Assembly: GCA_963715045.1 (NCBI GenBank)
Contig: CAVQRC010000009.1
Location: 434,001-498,000 of the forward strand
Source: CAVQRC01 sp963715045
Lineage (GTDB): Bacteria; Planctomycetota; Planctomycetia; Pirellulales; Lacipirellulaceae
DNA: 64,000 bases
Direction: 5' to 3'
The notes below the pieces were generated by a model. The model saw only the letters and a list, made by a program, of their open reading frames with translations. It was not told where the DNA came from and did not search any database. Positions 35,386 to 43,583 of the stretch are shown here, one piece after another; the first letter of the stretch is position 1, and every line of letters starts with the position of its first letter. The translations under genes were made by a program, and so were the position numbers.

Positions 35386-37179
35386 ATGCGGAGCCGATTC
35401 TCCTCGCGTACGCCACGTATCACCATGGTCCGGTTATTGTTCGCCGTCGCGGCCCTCAGCGTTACCGCCTGGGGCACCGCGATCGAAGGCCAAGATCCCG
35501 ACGCTGCCCGCAGCAACCCGACCACAACCGCCACGGCCGGATCGCCGGAACGCACCCGGGAATGGAAACAGTGGGGGGGATCGCCAGGTCGAAACAATAC
35601 GCCAGTCGGCAGCAACATTCCCGTGGTCTGGGATATCGGTGAATTCGACTTCGAAACCGGAGAGTGGGACTCCACCAATTCGCAGAACATCAAGTGGGTC
35701 GCCCGACTGGGCTCGCAGACCTACGGCAATGCGGTCGTCGCCGATGGACGAATCTACATCGGGACCAACAACGCCGGCGGATGGCTCAAACGATATCCGG
35801 CCGATGTCGACCTCGGCTGCCTGCTCTGTTTCGACGTCGAGTCCGGCAAGTTTCTCTGGCAGCACTCCAGCGAGAAGCTGCCCACCGGAAGGGTCCACGA
35901 CTGGCCCAAGCAGGGGATCTGCTGCGCTCCGCTGGTCGAAGGAAAGCGGCTCTGGTTCGTCACCAGCCGCGGCGAAGTTCGCTGCCTGGATACCGAAGGC
36001 TTCCAGGATGGTGAAAACGACGGTCCGTACACGACTGAGTCGCACACCACCAATGACGAGGCCGACGTCATCTGGGTACTCGACATGATGAAGGACCTCG
36101 GCGTGTCCCAGCACAACATGTGCAGTTGCTCGGTCACAGCCGCCGGTGATGTCTTGTTCGTCAATACGTCCAACGGCCTCGACGAAACGCACATCAATCT
36201 TCCGGCCCCCGAGGCGCCGAGCTTTATCGCCCTCGACAAGAACACCGGCCAGGTGCTGTGGACCGACAAGTCGCCGGGGACCAACATCCTCCACGGCCAG
36301 TGGTCGTCACCGACTTACGCCGTGCTGGGTGGCCAGCCTCAGGCGATCTTCGCCGGAGGCGACGGTTGGGTCTACAGTTTCGATCCCCAGGGCGATGGCA
36401 ACGGCCAACCCAAACTGCTCTGGAAGTTTGACTGCAATCCCAAGGAATCCGAGTGGATCGTCAGCGGTGAGGGGACCCGCAATAACATCATCGCCACGCC
36501 GGTCGTGTACGACGGCCTCGTGTACGTGGCGGTCGGGCAGGATCCGGAACATGGCGAGGGAGAAGGCCACCTGTGGTGCATCGACCCCACCAAACGCGGC
36601 GATGTGAGTCCCGAGCTGGCATTCAACAGCGCGGATCCCACGCACACGATCCCACACAAACGAATTCAGGCGGTGGTACCCGAAGACGGCGACTTCGCCC
36701 GGCCCAACCCGAATTCGGCCGTCGTCTGGCACTACAGTGAGTTCGATCACAACGGCGATGGCGAGATCGACGACTTTCTGGAAAAGATGCATCGCAGTTG
36801 CGGAACCGTCGCGATCAAGGACGACGTGCTGTACATCGCCGACTTCAGCGGCCTGTTTCATTGCCTCGACGCCAAGACAGGCGAAGTTCATTGGACCTAC
36901 GACATGCTGGCCTCCGCCTGGGGCTCACCGTTGATTGTCGAGGGCAACGTCTACGTCGGCGACGAGGATGGCGATGTCGCCATCTTCCGCCACTCGGCAG
37001 ATCCAGCCAAGGCGATGCGGATCGAGGATGGCGAGTCCCTGCCGGTTTACGGCGAGATCAACATGGGGAACTCGGTCTACTCCACGCCGATCGTGGCCGA
37101 CAACGTTCTCTACATCAGTAACCGCACGCACCTCTTCGCCATCGAACAGGACGCAACACCCATCTCCACCGAAAAGTAA
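35386..37179 (+). CDS. Secreted PQQ-like beta-propeller protein
   Basis: 597 residues. A signal sequence (VRLLFAVAALSVTAWGTAIEG) precedes EWKQWGGSPGRNNTP, the planctomycete variant of the WPxWRG start. Blades show VVADGRIYIGTNN, FDVESGKFLWQHS, LDKNTGQVLWTDKS, YDGLVYVAVGQDPEHGEGEGHLWCID, LDAKTGEVHWTYD and ADNVLYISNRTHLFAIE. Two Cys pairs (GICCAP, MCSCS) may form disulfides. No methanol-dehydrogenase-type catalytic residues or PQQ disulfide pair is clear, so binding of PQQ itself is doubtful. It follows the frameshifted paralogue by 93 bp on the same strand and may be co-transcribed. Confidence 0.9.
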   Translation: MRSRFSSRTPRITMVRLLFAVAALSVTAWGTAIEGQDPDAARSNPTTTATAGSPERTREWKQWGGSPGRNNTPVGSNIPVVWDIGEFDFETGEWDSTNSQNIKWVARLGSQTYGNAVVADGRIYIGTNNAGGWLKRYPADVDLGCLLCFDVESGKFLWQHSSEKLPTGRVHDWPKQGICCAPLVEGKRLWFVTSRGEVRCLDTEGFQDGENDGPYTTESHTTNDEADVIWVLDMMKDLGVSQHNMCSCSVTAAGDVLFVNTSNGLDETHINLPAPEAPSFIALDKNTGQVLWTDKSPGTNILHGQWSSPTYAVLGGQPQAIFAGGDGWVYSFDPQGDGNGQPKLLWKFDCNPKESEWIVSGEGTRNNIIATPVVYDGLVYVAVGQDPEHGEGEGHLWCIDPTKRGDVSPELAFNSADPTHTIPHKRIQAVVPEDGDFARPNPNSAVVWHYSEFDHNGDGEIDDFLEKMHRSCGTVAIKDDVLYIADFSGLFHCLDAKTGEVHWTYDMLASAWGSPLIVEGNVYVGDEDGDVAIFRHSADPAKAMRIEDGESLPVYGEINMGNSVYSTPIVADNVLYISNRTHLFAIEQDATPISTEK

Positions 37180-37195
37180 CCTCCTCTCCCCCACC

Positions 37196-37250
37196 GTCCC
37201 ATCCGATTCCGCCCAGCGTCCCAAAGTCCCAGTGTCCCAGAGTCCCACAG
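37196..37250. repeat. GTCCCA-type short tandem-like repeat
   Basis: Five irregular copies of a (A/G)(A/T/C)GTCCCA word occur between two genes: GTCCCATCC, GCGTCCCAAA, GTCCCAGT, GTCCCAGA, GTCCCACAG. It lies immediately before the receiver-domain start codon. Confidence 0.7.
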
Positions 37251-37257
37251 CATCCCC

Positions 37258-37638
37258 ATGCCGCGTATCCTCGACGTGGGCAATTGCCAGCCCGATCACA
37301 GCACGCTGTGTGCGTACCTGAAGCGGCACTTCGATTGTGAAGTGATTCAGGCACATGGCCTTCAAGACACGCTGCAGGAATTGCGGCGGGAAAGTTTCGA
37401 TCTGGTCACCATCAATCGCAAGCTCGACCGCGACTATTCGGACGGAGTCGAGATCCTGAAGCAGATCAAGGCGGACGCTGAATTGGCCGCCGTGCCGGTG
37501 ATGTTGATCACGAATTTCCCCGAGCACCAGGAAGCGGCCGTCTCCCACGGTGGCGTGCCGGGCTTCGGAAAGCTCGAATACGATCGTCCCGAAACCCTGC
37601 TGCGACTCCAGAGCGTCCTCGGTTCACCAACCAGGTAA
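37258..37638 (+). CDS. Atypical response-regulator receiver domain, lacking phospho-Asp
   Basis: 126 residues, a stand-alone receiver (REC) fold: PRILDVGNC, FDLVTIN, VEILKQIKADAELAAVPVMLITN, GGVPGFGKLEYDRPETLL. The conserved Thr (LITN) and Lys (FGK) are present. The position of the phosphorylated Asp is Asn 53 (DLVTIN) and the N-terminal acidic pair is replaced (GNCQPD), so it cannot be phosphorylated in the usual way. Such pseudo-receivers act by protein-protein contact. There is no output domain and no histidine kinase nearby. It follows the PQQ-like gene by 78 bp. Confidence 0.85.
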   Translation: MPRILDVGNCQPDHSTLCAYLKRHFDCEVIQAHGLQDTLQELRRESFDLVTINRKLDRDYSDGVEILKQIKADAELAAVPVMLITNFPEHQEAAVSHGGVPGFGKLEYDRPETLLRLQSVLGSPTR

Positions 37639-37742
37639 AGAAGGCTGCCGGTGTGCCCGGCGGCCGCTGGCGATGGGAATGCCGATTCGATATGATATGA
37701 ACCGCTCGATTAATCCACTTCCATCCTGGCGGGAGGTCCGCG

Positions 37743-38045
37743 GTGGCCCGCAAAGTCGTCAGTCGTAAAGAGAAACGTGCCGAAGTCGAAGCCGCCGAGA
37801 GGCAGGACGCCGAGGTTGAGAAGCCGCCCAAGAAGAAAAAGGCGAAGCGAAAATCGGCGAAGAGCGCCGAACCGGTCCGCCTCAAGGCCTATTGGGGCGT
37901 GTTCAACCAGTCGTTGAAGCGAATTGCGCTCTATGAGTATGCGGACAAGAAGAAAGCCGAGAAGAAAGCCAAGGAACTCAGCGAGTCGGGCAACAAATCG
38001 CCTCACTTCATTCAGCCGGTCAAAGAAGCGGTGAAGGAAGAATAG
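37743..38045 (+). CDS. Lys-rich small hypothetical protein
   Basis: 100 residues. The GTG start at 37743 has GGGAGG six bases upstream. The N-terminal 45 residues are highly basic (KKKKAKRKSAKSAEP). They are followed by a compact part, RLKAYWGVFNQSLKRIALYEYADKKKAEKKAKELSESG, ending FIQPVKEAVKEE. The Trp-containing strand followed by a charged helix is conserved-looking and may bind nucleic acid through the basic tail; this is a guess from composition. Convergent with the next gene. Confidence 0.75.
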   Translation: MARKVVSRKEKRAEVEAAERQDAEVEKPPKKKKAKRKSAKSAEPVRLKAYWGVFNQSLKRIALYEYADKKKAEKKAKELSESGNKSPHFIQPVKEAVKEE

Positions 38046-38054
38046 GGCTTAGCC

Positions 38055-38390
38055 TTAGAACGGGATTTTCAAGTCGGCCGCCAGTTCGATCAGCGCTGGC
38101 TGGAAATACACCATCGGCCGCTTCTGCACGCTGCGAGGCTTGGCCTCGGCGGCTTTCTTCCGTGCCCAGAAAAACACCCGGTCGACGAAGCGCTGCGGCA
38201 GCTTACCCGCTTTCACGGCGACCACGACCCGGTCGATAAACGCAAACTCGCTCTTGGTGCGGGCCTTCAAACCGGCTCGTAATCGCTCCGAGAGCGTCGC
38301 CTGCTCTACTCCGCCCGCTTCGGGGAGAAACGCCACCGCACACAAGAGAACGCCCATCGCGAGCGCGGCGTTGCGAGCTTTGTTTCGCAT
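38055..38390 (-). CDS. Secreted small hypothetical protein
   Basis: 111 residues from the ATG at 38390 (MRNKARNAALAMGVLLCAVAFLPEAGGVEQ), a typical signal peptide. The mature part is helical and basic: LSERLRAGLKARTKSEFAFIDRVVVAVKAGKLPQRFVDRVFFWARKKA. The LPxxxVDxxFxWAR block looks conserved, but I cannot place the family. Convergent with the Lys-rich gene, 9 bp apart. Confidence 0.72.
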   Translation of the reverse strand: MRNKARNAALAMGVLLCAVAFLPEAGGVEQATLSERLRAGLKARTKSEFAFIDRVVVAVKAGKLPQRFVDRVFFWARKKAAEAKPRSVQKRPMVYFQPALIELAADLKIPF

Positions 38391-38723
38391 CGTCTTGCCC
38401 TTTGTCGCCTGGAGGAATTCGGCTGATGAGCCGCGTTGCCGCGGCACGACTCCCGAGGTGGCCGGGCCCTCGGAGTGGGCCTCTTGTAGGCGGATCCGGG
38501 ATCGAACGCAAGAAAAGCTGGGCAGGGCAGGTGTTCTAGCCGTCCTGGGCGCTCGAGCCCACGAGCCAAGTGCCGCCACAGCAGGGGTTTGCGTGTCTCA
38601 GCGGGAGTTCGGGCGGGGACCCGGCGAAAGCCACAACGACGTGTGGTTTGCTGTCTCACACGCTATACTTTGGCGAAGTTCCCCTTCTGCCACTCCCTGT
38701 TCCCTGGGATCGGAGTCGTCACG

Positions 38724-40199
38724 ATGCTCGTCATTCCCGGAAAACCTGGTCGAGACCTGTGCGACTCCCACCTCGGCGTAACACGCCGTGACCTGCTCCG
38801 GGTAGGCGGTTCCTCAATCCTGGGACTCCACCTGGCCGACTTGCTGGCCCACCGCACAAGGGCAGCCGATCTCGAACGCTCGCGGCAGCACGGACCCGGC
38901 TGGGGCAAAGCCAAGAGCGTCATCATGTGCTATCTGCAGGGCGGGCCCAGCCACCTCGATTTGTGGGATCCCAAGGAGAACGTGCCCGACAACGTACGCA
39001 GTTCGTTCCAACCGATTTCCACCAGAATCCCGGGGACCAAGTTCACCGAGATCCTCCCGAAGTTGGCCGCCGTCAATGACCGCTTCACGATGATCCGCTC
39101 GATGAGCTACACGCCCAACGGGCTCTTCAACCACACGGCGGCCATCTATCAGATGATGACCGGTTACACCACCGACAAGGTCAGTCCGTCGGGCCAGCTC
39201 GAGCCGCCGAGCCCGAAGGATTTTCCCAACTTCGGCTCGAACATCATCAAATTCCGTCCCGTCACCGATCCGATGCTCCCGTTCGTCATGCTGCCTCGAC
39301 CCCTGCAGGAAAGCAACGTCGTCGGCAAGGGCGGCACGGCCGGGTTTCTCGGGAAAGCCTACGACCCCTACACGCTGTATCCCTCCGGCGACGACATGAA
39401 TATGTCGAAGCTCGACCGGATCAACATTGGCGACCTCGAACTTCGGCCCGAGGTGTCTCCCGACCGACTCACACGCCGACAACGCCTCCGCGAACTCGTC
39501 AACAAGCAGATGCCGGCCCTCGAGCAAGCCGTTGCCGACCAGAACCTGGATCAATACTACACCCAGGCGATCGAGTTGATCGCCTCCGGCCGAGCCCGCG
39601 AGGCATTCGATCTTTCTCAGGAGCCGGATTCCCTCCGCGACGCGTACGGCCGCACCACGTTCGGGCAGAGCTGCCTCCTCGCCCGCAGGCTGGTCGAAGC
39701 CGGCACTCGCGTCGTCGAAGTCGTGTGGCCCAAAGTCGCCAACAGCGACAACCACAGTTGGGACATGCACGTCGAGTTGACCAAGCGAATGAAGAACCAG
39801 GCCGGCCCGATGCTCGACGCGGGACTCGCCACGCTGATCACCGATCTCGACGAACGCGGCCTGCTCGACGAGACGCTCGTGGTCGCGGTCGGAGAATTCG
39901 GCCGCAGCCCGCAGAAAGGGCTCTCCACCAGCGGCAACGGCAACTCGGCCGACGGACGCGATCATTGGCCCTATTGCTACACATGCGTGGTTGCTGGAGG
40001 TGGGGTTCATCGCGGTCTCGTTTATGGAAAGAGCGATGGGACCGGCAGCGGTCCCCTCGAGAACCCCGTCCATCCCACCCAGCTGCTCGCCACGATCTAC
40101 CATTCGGTCGGCATCGATCCGCAGTCCATCGTCTTCAACCACCTCCAACAGCCTCGTGAACTGGTTAAGGGCGAGCCCATCTCCGCCCTCTTTGCCTGA
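38724..40199 (+). CDS. DUF1501 protein with Tat-type signal
   Basis: About 491 residues from the ATG at 38724. The twin-arginine motif TRRDLLRVGGSSILGLHLADLL predicts Tat export. SVIMCYLQGGPSHLDLWDPK is the DUF1501 opening, and SYTPNGLFNHTAAIYQMMTG, FGQSCLLARRLVEAGTRVVEV, VVAVGEFGRSP and GRDHWPYCYTCVVAGGGV are family blocks. DUF1501 belongs to the alkaline-phosphatase/sulfatase-like superfamily, is massively expanded in Planctomycetes, and is usually paired with DUF1553/DUF1549 cytochrome-like proteins, absent here. Function unknown; likely periplasmic. The next gene begins right after its stop. Confidence 0.93.
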   Translation: MLVIPGKPGRDLCDSHLGVTRRDLLRVGGSSILGLHLADLLAHRTRAADLERSRQHGPGWGKAKSVIMCYLQGGPSHLDLWDPKENVPDNVRSSFQPISTRIPGTKFTEILPKLAAVNDRFTMIRSMSYTPNGLFNHTAAIYQMMTGYTTDKVSPSGQLEPPSPKDFPNFGSNIIKFRPVTDPMLPFVMLPRPLQESNVVGKGGTAGFLGKAYDPYTLYPSGDDMNMSKLDRINIGDLELRPEVSPDRLTRRQRLRELVNKQMPALEQAVADQNLDQYYTQAIELIASGRAREAFDLSQEPDSLRDAYGRTTFGQSCLLARRLVEAGTRVVEVVWPKVANSDNHSWDMHVELTKRMKNQAGPMLDAGLATLITDLDERGLLDETLVVAVGEFGRSPQKGLSTSGNGNSADGRDHWPYCYTCVVAGGGVHRGLVYGKSDGTGSGPLENPVHPTQLLATIYHSVGIDPQSIVFNHLQQPRELVKGEPISALFA

Positions 40200-40211
40200 G
40201 TGAGAAAACCG

Positions 40212-40397
40212 ATGGACTACGAACAGGTGGCGCGGCAACAGCGAATTGCCGTCATCAAGCGGCAGATCGAAGACGGCACGTACGAGACCCCGGCCAGGCT
40301 CGACGCGGCCCTGGAAGCGTTCCTCGATGACGCCAGCCAGGGATGCCTGACTCCCGGCAGCGATCGCCCCGCCAGCGGGCCCACCCGACCACGCTGA
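40212..40397 (+). CDS. FlgM-like anti-sigma-28 C-terminal peptide (tentative)
   Basis: 61 residues from the ATG at 40212; a GTG at 40200 is alternative. The segment RIAVIKRQIEDGTYETPARLDAALEAFLDD matches the pattern R-I-xx-I-K-xx-I-xx-G-x-Y of FlgM, which binds and inhibits FliA/sigma-28. It is shorter than typical FlgM (about 95 residues), lacking the disordered N-terminal half. It starts within 13 bp of the DUF1501 stop codon. Assignment rests on pattern resemblance only. Confidence 0.5.
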   Translation: MDYEQVARQQRIAVIKRQIEDGTYETPARLDAALEAFLDDASQGCLTPGSDRPASGPTRPR

Positions 40398-40437
40398 ACA
40401 GAGCCGCCGCCGACAACTTTTCAGGATCCCGATCAGC

Positions 40438-40965
40438 ATGGTCGATCAGCCGCTCAAGAACACCACCGCGCTCGTTATCGCCGGTGACGATTACGAAGAC
40501 CTCGAACTCTGGTACCCCAAGCTCCGACTCGAGGAGGCCGGTGCCCGGGTGACGCTCGCCGGCCCCAAGGCCAACGCCCCCTACGTTGGCAAACACGGCT
40601 ATCCATGTGTCTCGGATACCGCGATCGAGGCCATCCGCGCCGCCCAGTTCGACGCGATCGTCCTCCCCGGAGGCTGGATGCCGGACAAGCTCCGCAGGGA
40701 TCCGGCCATGCTCCAGCTCGTTCGCGATTTCGTCCAGCAGGGTAAAGTGACTGCCGCGATTTGCCACGGAGGTTGGATCCCGATTTCGGCCGGCGTGTAC
40801 GACGGCGTACGCGTGACCGGGTCGCCCGGTATCCGCGACGATCTGATCAATGCCGGAGCCGTCTGGGAGGATGCTCCGGTGGTCGTAGATCGGTTTTTCG
40901 TCAGTAGCCGTAAACCGGCCGATCTCCCCGACTTCTGCCGGGCGATCATCGAGCTGCTCGCCTAG
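40438..40965 (+). CDS. DJ-1/PfpI-family protein
   Basis: 175 residues, the usual length. The nucleophile elbow is AAICHGGW with Cys 109 and His 110; the acid-site Glu is in DDYEDLEL near residue 20-22. VLPGGWMPDKLRRDP and RVTGSPGIRDDLINAGAVWEDAPVVVD are typical of the PfpI subgroup. Members act as intracellular peptidases, glyoxalases or deglycases; the precise activity cannot be decided. It follows the FlgM-like peptide by 40 bp on the same strand. Confidence 0.92.
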   Translation: MVDQPLKNTTALVIAGDDYEDLELWYPKLRLEEAGARVTLAGPKANAPYVGKHGYPCVSDTAIEAIRAAQFDAIVLPGGWMPDKLRRDPAMLQLVRDFVQQGKVTAAICHGGWIPISAGVYDGVRVTGSPGIRDDLINAGAVWEDAPVVVDRFFVSSRKPADLPDFCRAIIELLA

Positions 40966-41108
40966 CAGCCGCTTGAACTGCGTGGCAGGTGGAGGCGGCT
41001 CCCTTTTTTCGAACACTTACGGTTGGCCGAAACACGCTCAAAGTCTATCATTGTCTGTACTTGTGACGAATTTCACGAAGTCGTTCCCCGCATCAACCGC
41101 GTGAAGAT

Positions 41109-41504
41109 ATGGCGAAAAAGGGTCCCCGCAAGAAAGTCCCCAAAGAGCTGGCCGTCATCAATGCCGACAACTGCACCGGCTGCGAGTCGTGTCTGGAGGT
41201 CTGTCCCGTCGACTGCATCGAGATGAAGACCATCGATCGCGGCATCGTCAAGGGAACGCAGCAGTGGTGTGAAATCGATCTCGAACGCTGCGTCGGCTGC
41301 GAAGTCTGCGTGCACATCCCGCAGAAGAAGACCAATCCCTACGAGCTGAAAGTCTGTCCCTGGGATGCCATCGAGATGGTCCCCACCGAGAATGTCGCTC
41401 AAGTGGTCGCCGAGATTGGCGGGCCCCCGGAGTATATCGCCGAGCACTGGGACCGACTCGTCGGCACGGCCCAGCACCTCGCCGAACTCAAGGTCGGCGT
41501 CTGA
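41109..41504 (+). CDS. Two-cluster [4Fe-4S] ferredoxin
   Basis: 131 residues. Cluster 1 ligands are CTGCESCLEVCP (Cys 22, 25, 28, 32). Cluster 2 is CVGCEVC (61, 64, 67) with a distant fourth ligand, Cys 83 in KVCPWDAIEM, separated by a PQKKTNPYEL loop. A Cys 36 (VDCIEM) would ligate cluster 2 in a standard 2[4Fe-4S] arrangement. The basic N-terminal extension and C-terminal PPEYIAEHWDRLVGTAQHL helix are not in the small clostridial type. Partner unknown; the AOR-family enzyme at 2-4 kb needs a ferredoxin, but nothing links them beyond that. Confidence 0.9.
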   Translation: MAKKGPRKKVPKELAVINADNCTGCESCLEVCPVDCIEMKTIDRGIVKGTQQWCEIDLERCVGCEVCVHIPQKKTNPYELKVCPWDAIEMVPTENVAQVVAEIGGPPEYIAEHWDRLVGTAQHLAELKVGV

Positions 41505-41537
41505 ACTGGCCCCCCCACGGTAATGGCGCTTCGGCGG

Positions 41538-41632
41538 GTGCAGGAACGCAGTTTCCCACTTTCCGTTGGGAATTCGTCATTGGGCATTCCCTAGTCATTA
41601 GGCATTCGAAGCTGGGCCGCTTCAGCGACACA
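41538..41632. repeat. Dispersed intergenic repeat, copy 1
   Basis: It begins GTGCAGGAACGCAGTT, contains an AT-rich GTCATT-rich middle (GGAATTCGTCATTGGGCATT, CTAGTCATTAGG) and ends CGCTTCAGCGACACA. A second copy in the same orientation lies at 62484-62574. It sits between the ferredoxin and YceI genes. Confidence 0.85.
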
Positions 41633-41844
41633 TCTAAGAGCCGTTCCCAAAACGGGTTTCAGCAACCGAATTTCCCGGCCGTGGGACGCGTTCACTCAGG
41701 TTCTGGGAATAGGTTCTAAGCCCGTTGCTGCACCCCGCTTCGGCAGGGTGCCCAAAGTCCTCTTTGTCGGTTCGGCGGGAACGGTCACAATGCGGCTCAA
41801 CATATCCTGAAACTGCCGGACAACCTTCCCGAAGGAGTAGGAAG

Positions 41845-42429
41845 ATGGTCGATCGTCTTGGTCTTGTGCTTCGTTGGGGACTCGGACTGGGTTTATTGGC
41901 GGTGATCCCGTCAGGCGTCCGGGCCGGCGAGTCGTACCGGGTGGACGAGCGGCATGCGGCGGTCCTCTTCAGCATCAGCCACTTCGGCTTCAGCTATACC
42001 TACGGGCAGTTCAATCGGGTTCACGGCAGCTTCTACATCGATCGCGACAATCCGGCTTTGAACCAGTTCAAGTTCTCGGCCGAGACCGAGACGCTGGACA
42101 CGAACGACCCAGAGCGGGACACGCATCTTCGCGGGCCGGACTTCTTCAACACCAAGCAATTCCCGGAGATCCGCTTCGAGAGCAAGAGCGTCATTCCCCG
42201 CAGCGACGGGTTTGACGTGATCGGTACGCTGACGATTCTCGGAGTCGCCCGCGAGGTCGAACTCCCGCTGAAGCTCGTCGGCGAGGGTACCGGACCCAAT
42301 AACTTCTACCGTATGGGCTATCATTGCGAGTTTCGGATCAAGCGAACCGACTACGGCATGAACCAGATGCTTGAGTACGTCGGAGATGATGTCGCGCTGA
42401 CGATCAGCTTTGAAGGCGTACGCCAGTAA
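41845..42429 (+). CDS. YceI-family periplasmic lipid-binding-like protein
   Basis: About 194 residues from the ATG at 41845, with GAAGGAGTAGGAAG upstream. A signal peptide (RLGLVLRWGLGLGLLAVIPSGVRAGE) precedes the YceI lipocalin-like fold: ESYRVDERHAAVLFSISHFGFSYTYGQFNRVHGSF, DPERDTHLRGPDFFNTKQFPEIRFESKSV, GTLTILGVAREVELPLKL and NFYRMGYHCEFRIKRTDYGM. YceI proteins bind isoprenoid or amphiphilic molecules in the periplasm. It stands alone, with a 340-bp upstream region holding a dispersed repeat. Confidence 0.94.
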   Translation: MVDRLGLVLRWGLGLGLLAVIPSGVRAGESYRVDERHAAVLFSISHFGFSYTYGQFNRVHGSFYIDRDNPALNQFKFSAETETLDTNDPERDTHLRGPDFFNTKQFPEIRFESKSVIPRSDGFDVIGTLTILGVAREVELPLKLVGEGTGPNNFYRMGYHCEFRIKRTDYGMNQMLEYVGDDVALTISFEGVRQ

Positions 42430-42476
42430 TCCCGGCGAAATCGCTGGACACTCCTCTCCGCTCGCGAACTCCAGCA

Positions 42477-43583
42477 ATGATCTCCGCCAGGGAACTTGTG
42501 CTCGGGCTTGTCGTGCCTGCGATCTCGGCAGCCCTGCCGATGCTGATCCTTCGCCTGGCGGGCAAGCGGGTCGGGCCGGCAGTGGCGACGACCGCATTCG
42601 CCTGCGGCTGGATTGCCGGCCAAACCACGATCGAGGCGGTTCGGATCGCCAGTGCCCGGATTTCTGCCAGCGAGGCGGCCACCGAGGCGATCGGCAAGTT
42701 TCTCCATCCCACGCTTGCCCGCGAGTGGCTGCCGCTGATCGTCTTGCTCGCCGCCAACGTGGAAGTCTTCGCTCACGAAGCCGGACCGCGATTACGTACG
42801 GCGATTGTCGTTGCCCGCGCCGTGATCTGCGGATTCATCCCGGCGCGGCTGCTGTGGACCAGTGTCTACTGCACGAGTCGATGGAGCGGAGCAGAGCAGG
42901 CCATTGGGCTGGCATCGCTGTCGCTGATGCTGTTGGTGCTCTGGACCTGGGCCAGTCGCCCACCCGCGGCCAGTTATCCGAAACTCCAAACTGGATCGAC
43001 CTGCTTCGTGTTGTTCGCTTTGGCAGTCACCCTGTTCACGGTGGGCGGCCGGATCTACGGGCAGCTGGCACTCGTGCTGGCCGTCGTTGCAGCCACGCTC
43101 GCAATTTCCGCGGGCCGACAGCGGTCAATCGTCGTCTCGATCACGGCCAGAACAGGGATCGTCGTCGCAGCATCACTGGTTCTGCTAGGGCACTTCTTCG
43201 CCGCCCTGCCTGCCGCGACCGCGATCTTTTTCGCTCTCGCCCTGGCGGTGGTCTCGGGACCGCTTCCGTCGCCCGGTTCGAAGAGCCGGCGCCGGTGTGC
43301 GGCCCTGGTATTCGCCGCCAGCGTCGTGCTCGGGGCCAGCTTCGCAACTCACGCCACGATGCGGTTCCTCAAAGCCGTCGAAACCAAATCGGCCAATCCG
43401 TATTACGGTCGGCTTCAGCGATCACGCATTTCCTGCCCGCGAACGCCTGTTCTCTTGCCGAACGAGCTGCCCGCATGCCGCGGCGATGTCGCCTCCGAGC
43501 GAGTAGCGGATCGTTACGATCAGCCCTGTTCCGCGAAGCTGCCCGGCGAACGCATCGCGTCCCTCGCGGTCCGTTCCGCGTAG
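42477..43583 (+). CDS. Hypothetical polytopic membrane protein
   Basis: 368 residues with about eight to ten hydrophobic segments between residues 5 and 300 (ELVLGLVVPAISAALPMLIL, LPLIVLLAANVEVF, LASLSLMLLVLWTWA, FVLFALAVTLFTVGG, IVVAASLVLLGHFFAALPAATAIFFALALAVV, AALVFAASVVLGASFA). The terminal 54 residues run antisense to the 3' end of rlmN (162 bp overlap) and look like non-coding translation, so the natural C-terminus may be near residue 310 (NPYYGRL) with a stop lost or an indel near 43400. No family recognised. Confidence 0.7.
   Translation: MISARELVLGLVVPAISAALPMLILRLAGKRVGPAVATTAFACGWIAGQTTIEAVRIASARISASEAATEAIGKFLHPTLAREWLPLIVLLAANVEVFAHEAGPRLRTAIVVARAVICGFIPARLLWTSVYCTSRWSGAEQAIGLASLSLMLLVLWTWASRPPAASYPKLQTGSTCFVLFALAVTLFTVGGRIYGQLALVLAVVAATLAISAGRQRSIVVSITARTGIVVAASLVLLGHFFAALPAATAIFFALALAVVSGPLPSPGSKSRRRCAALVFAASVVLGASFATHATMRFLKAVETKSANPYYGRLQRSRISCPRTPVLLPNELPACRGDVASERVADRYDQPCSAKLPGERIASLAVRSA

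Noticed and set aside
38814..40439. 541-codon minus-strand frame opposite DUF1501
   Set aside because: Shadow of a strongly conserved gene; no motif of its own.
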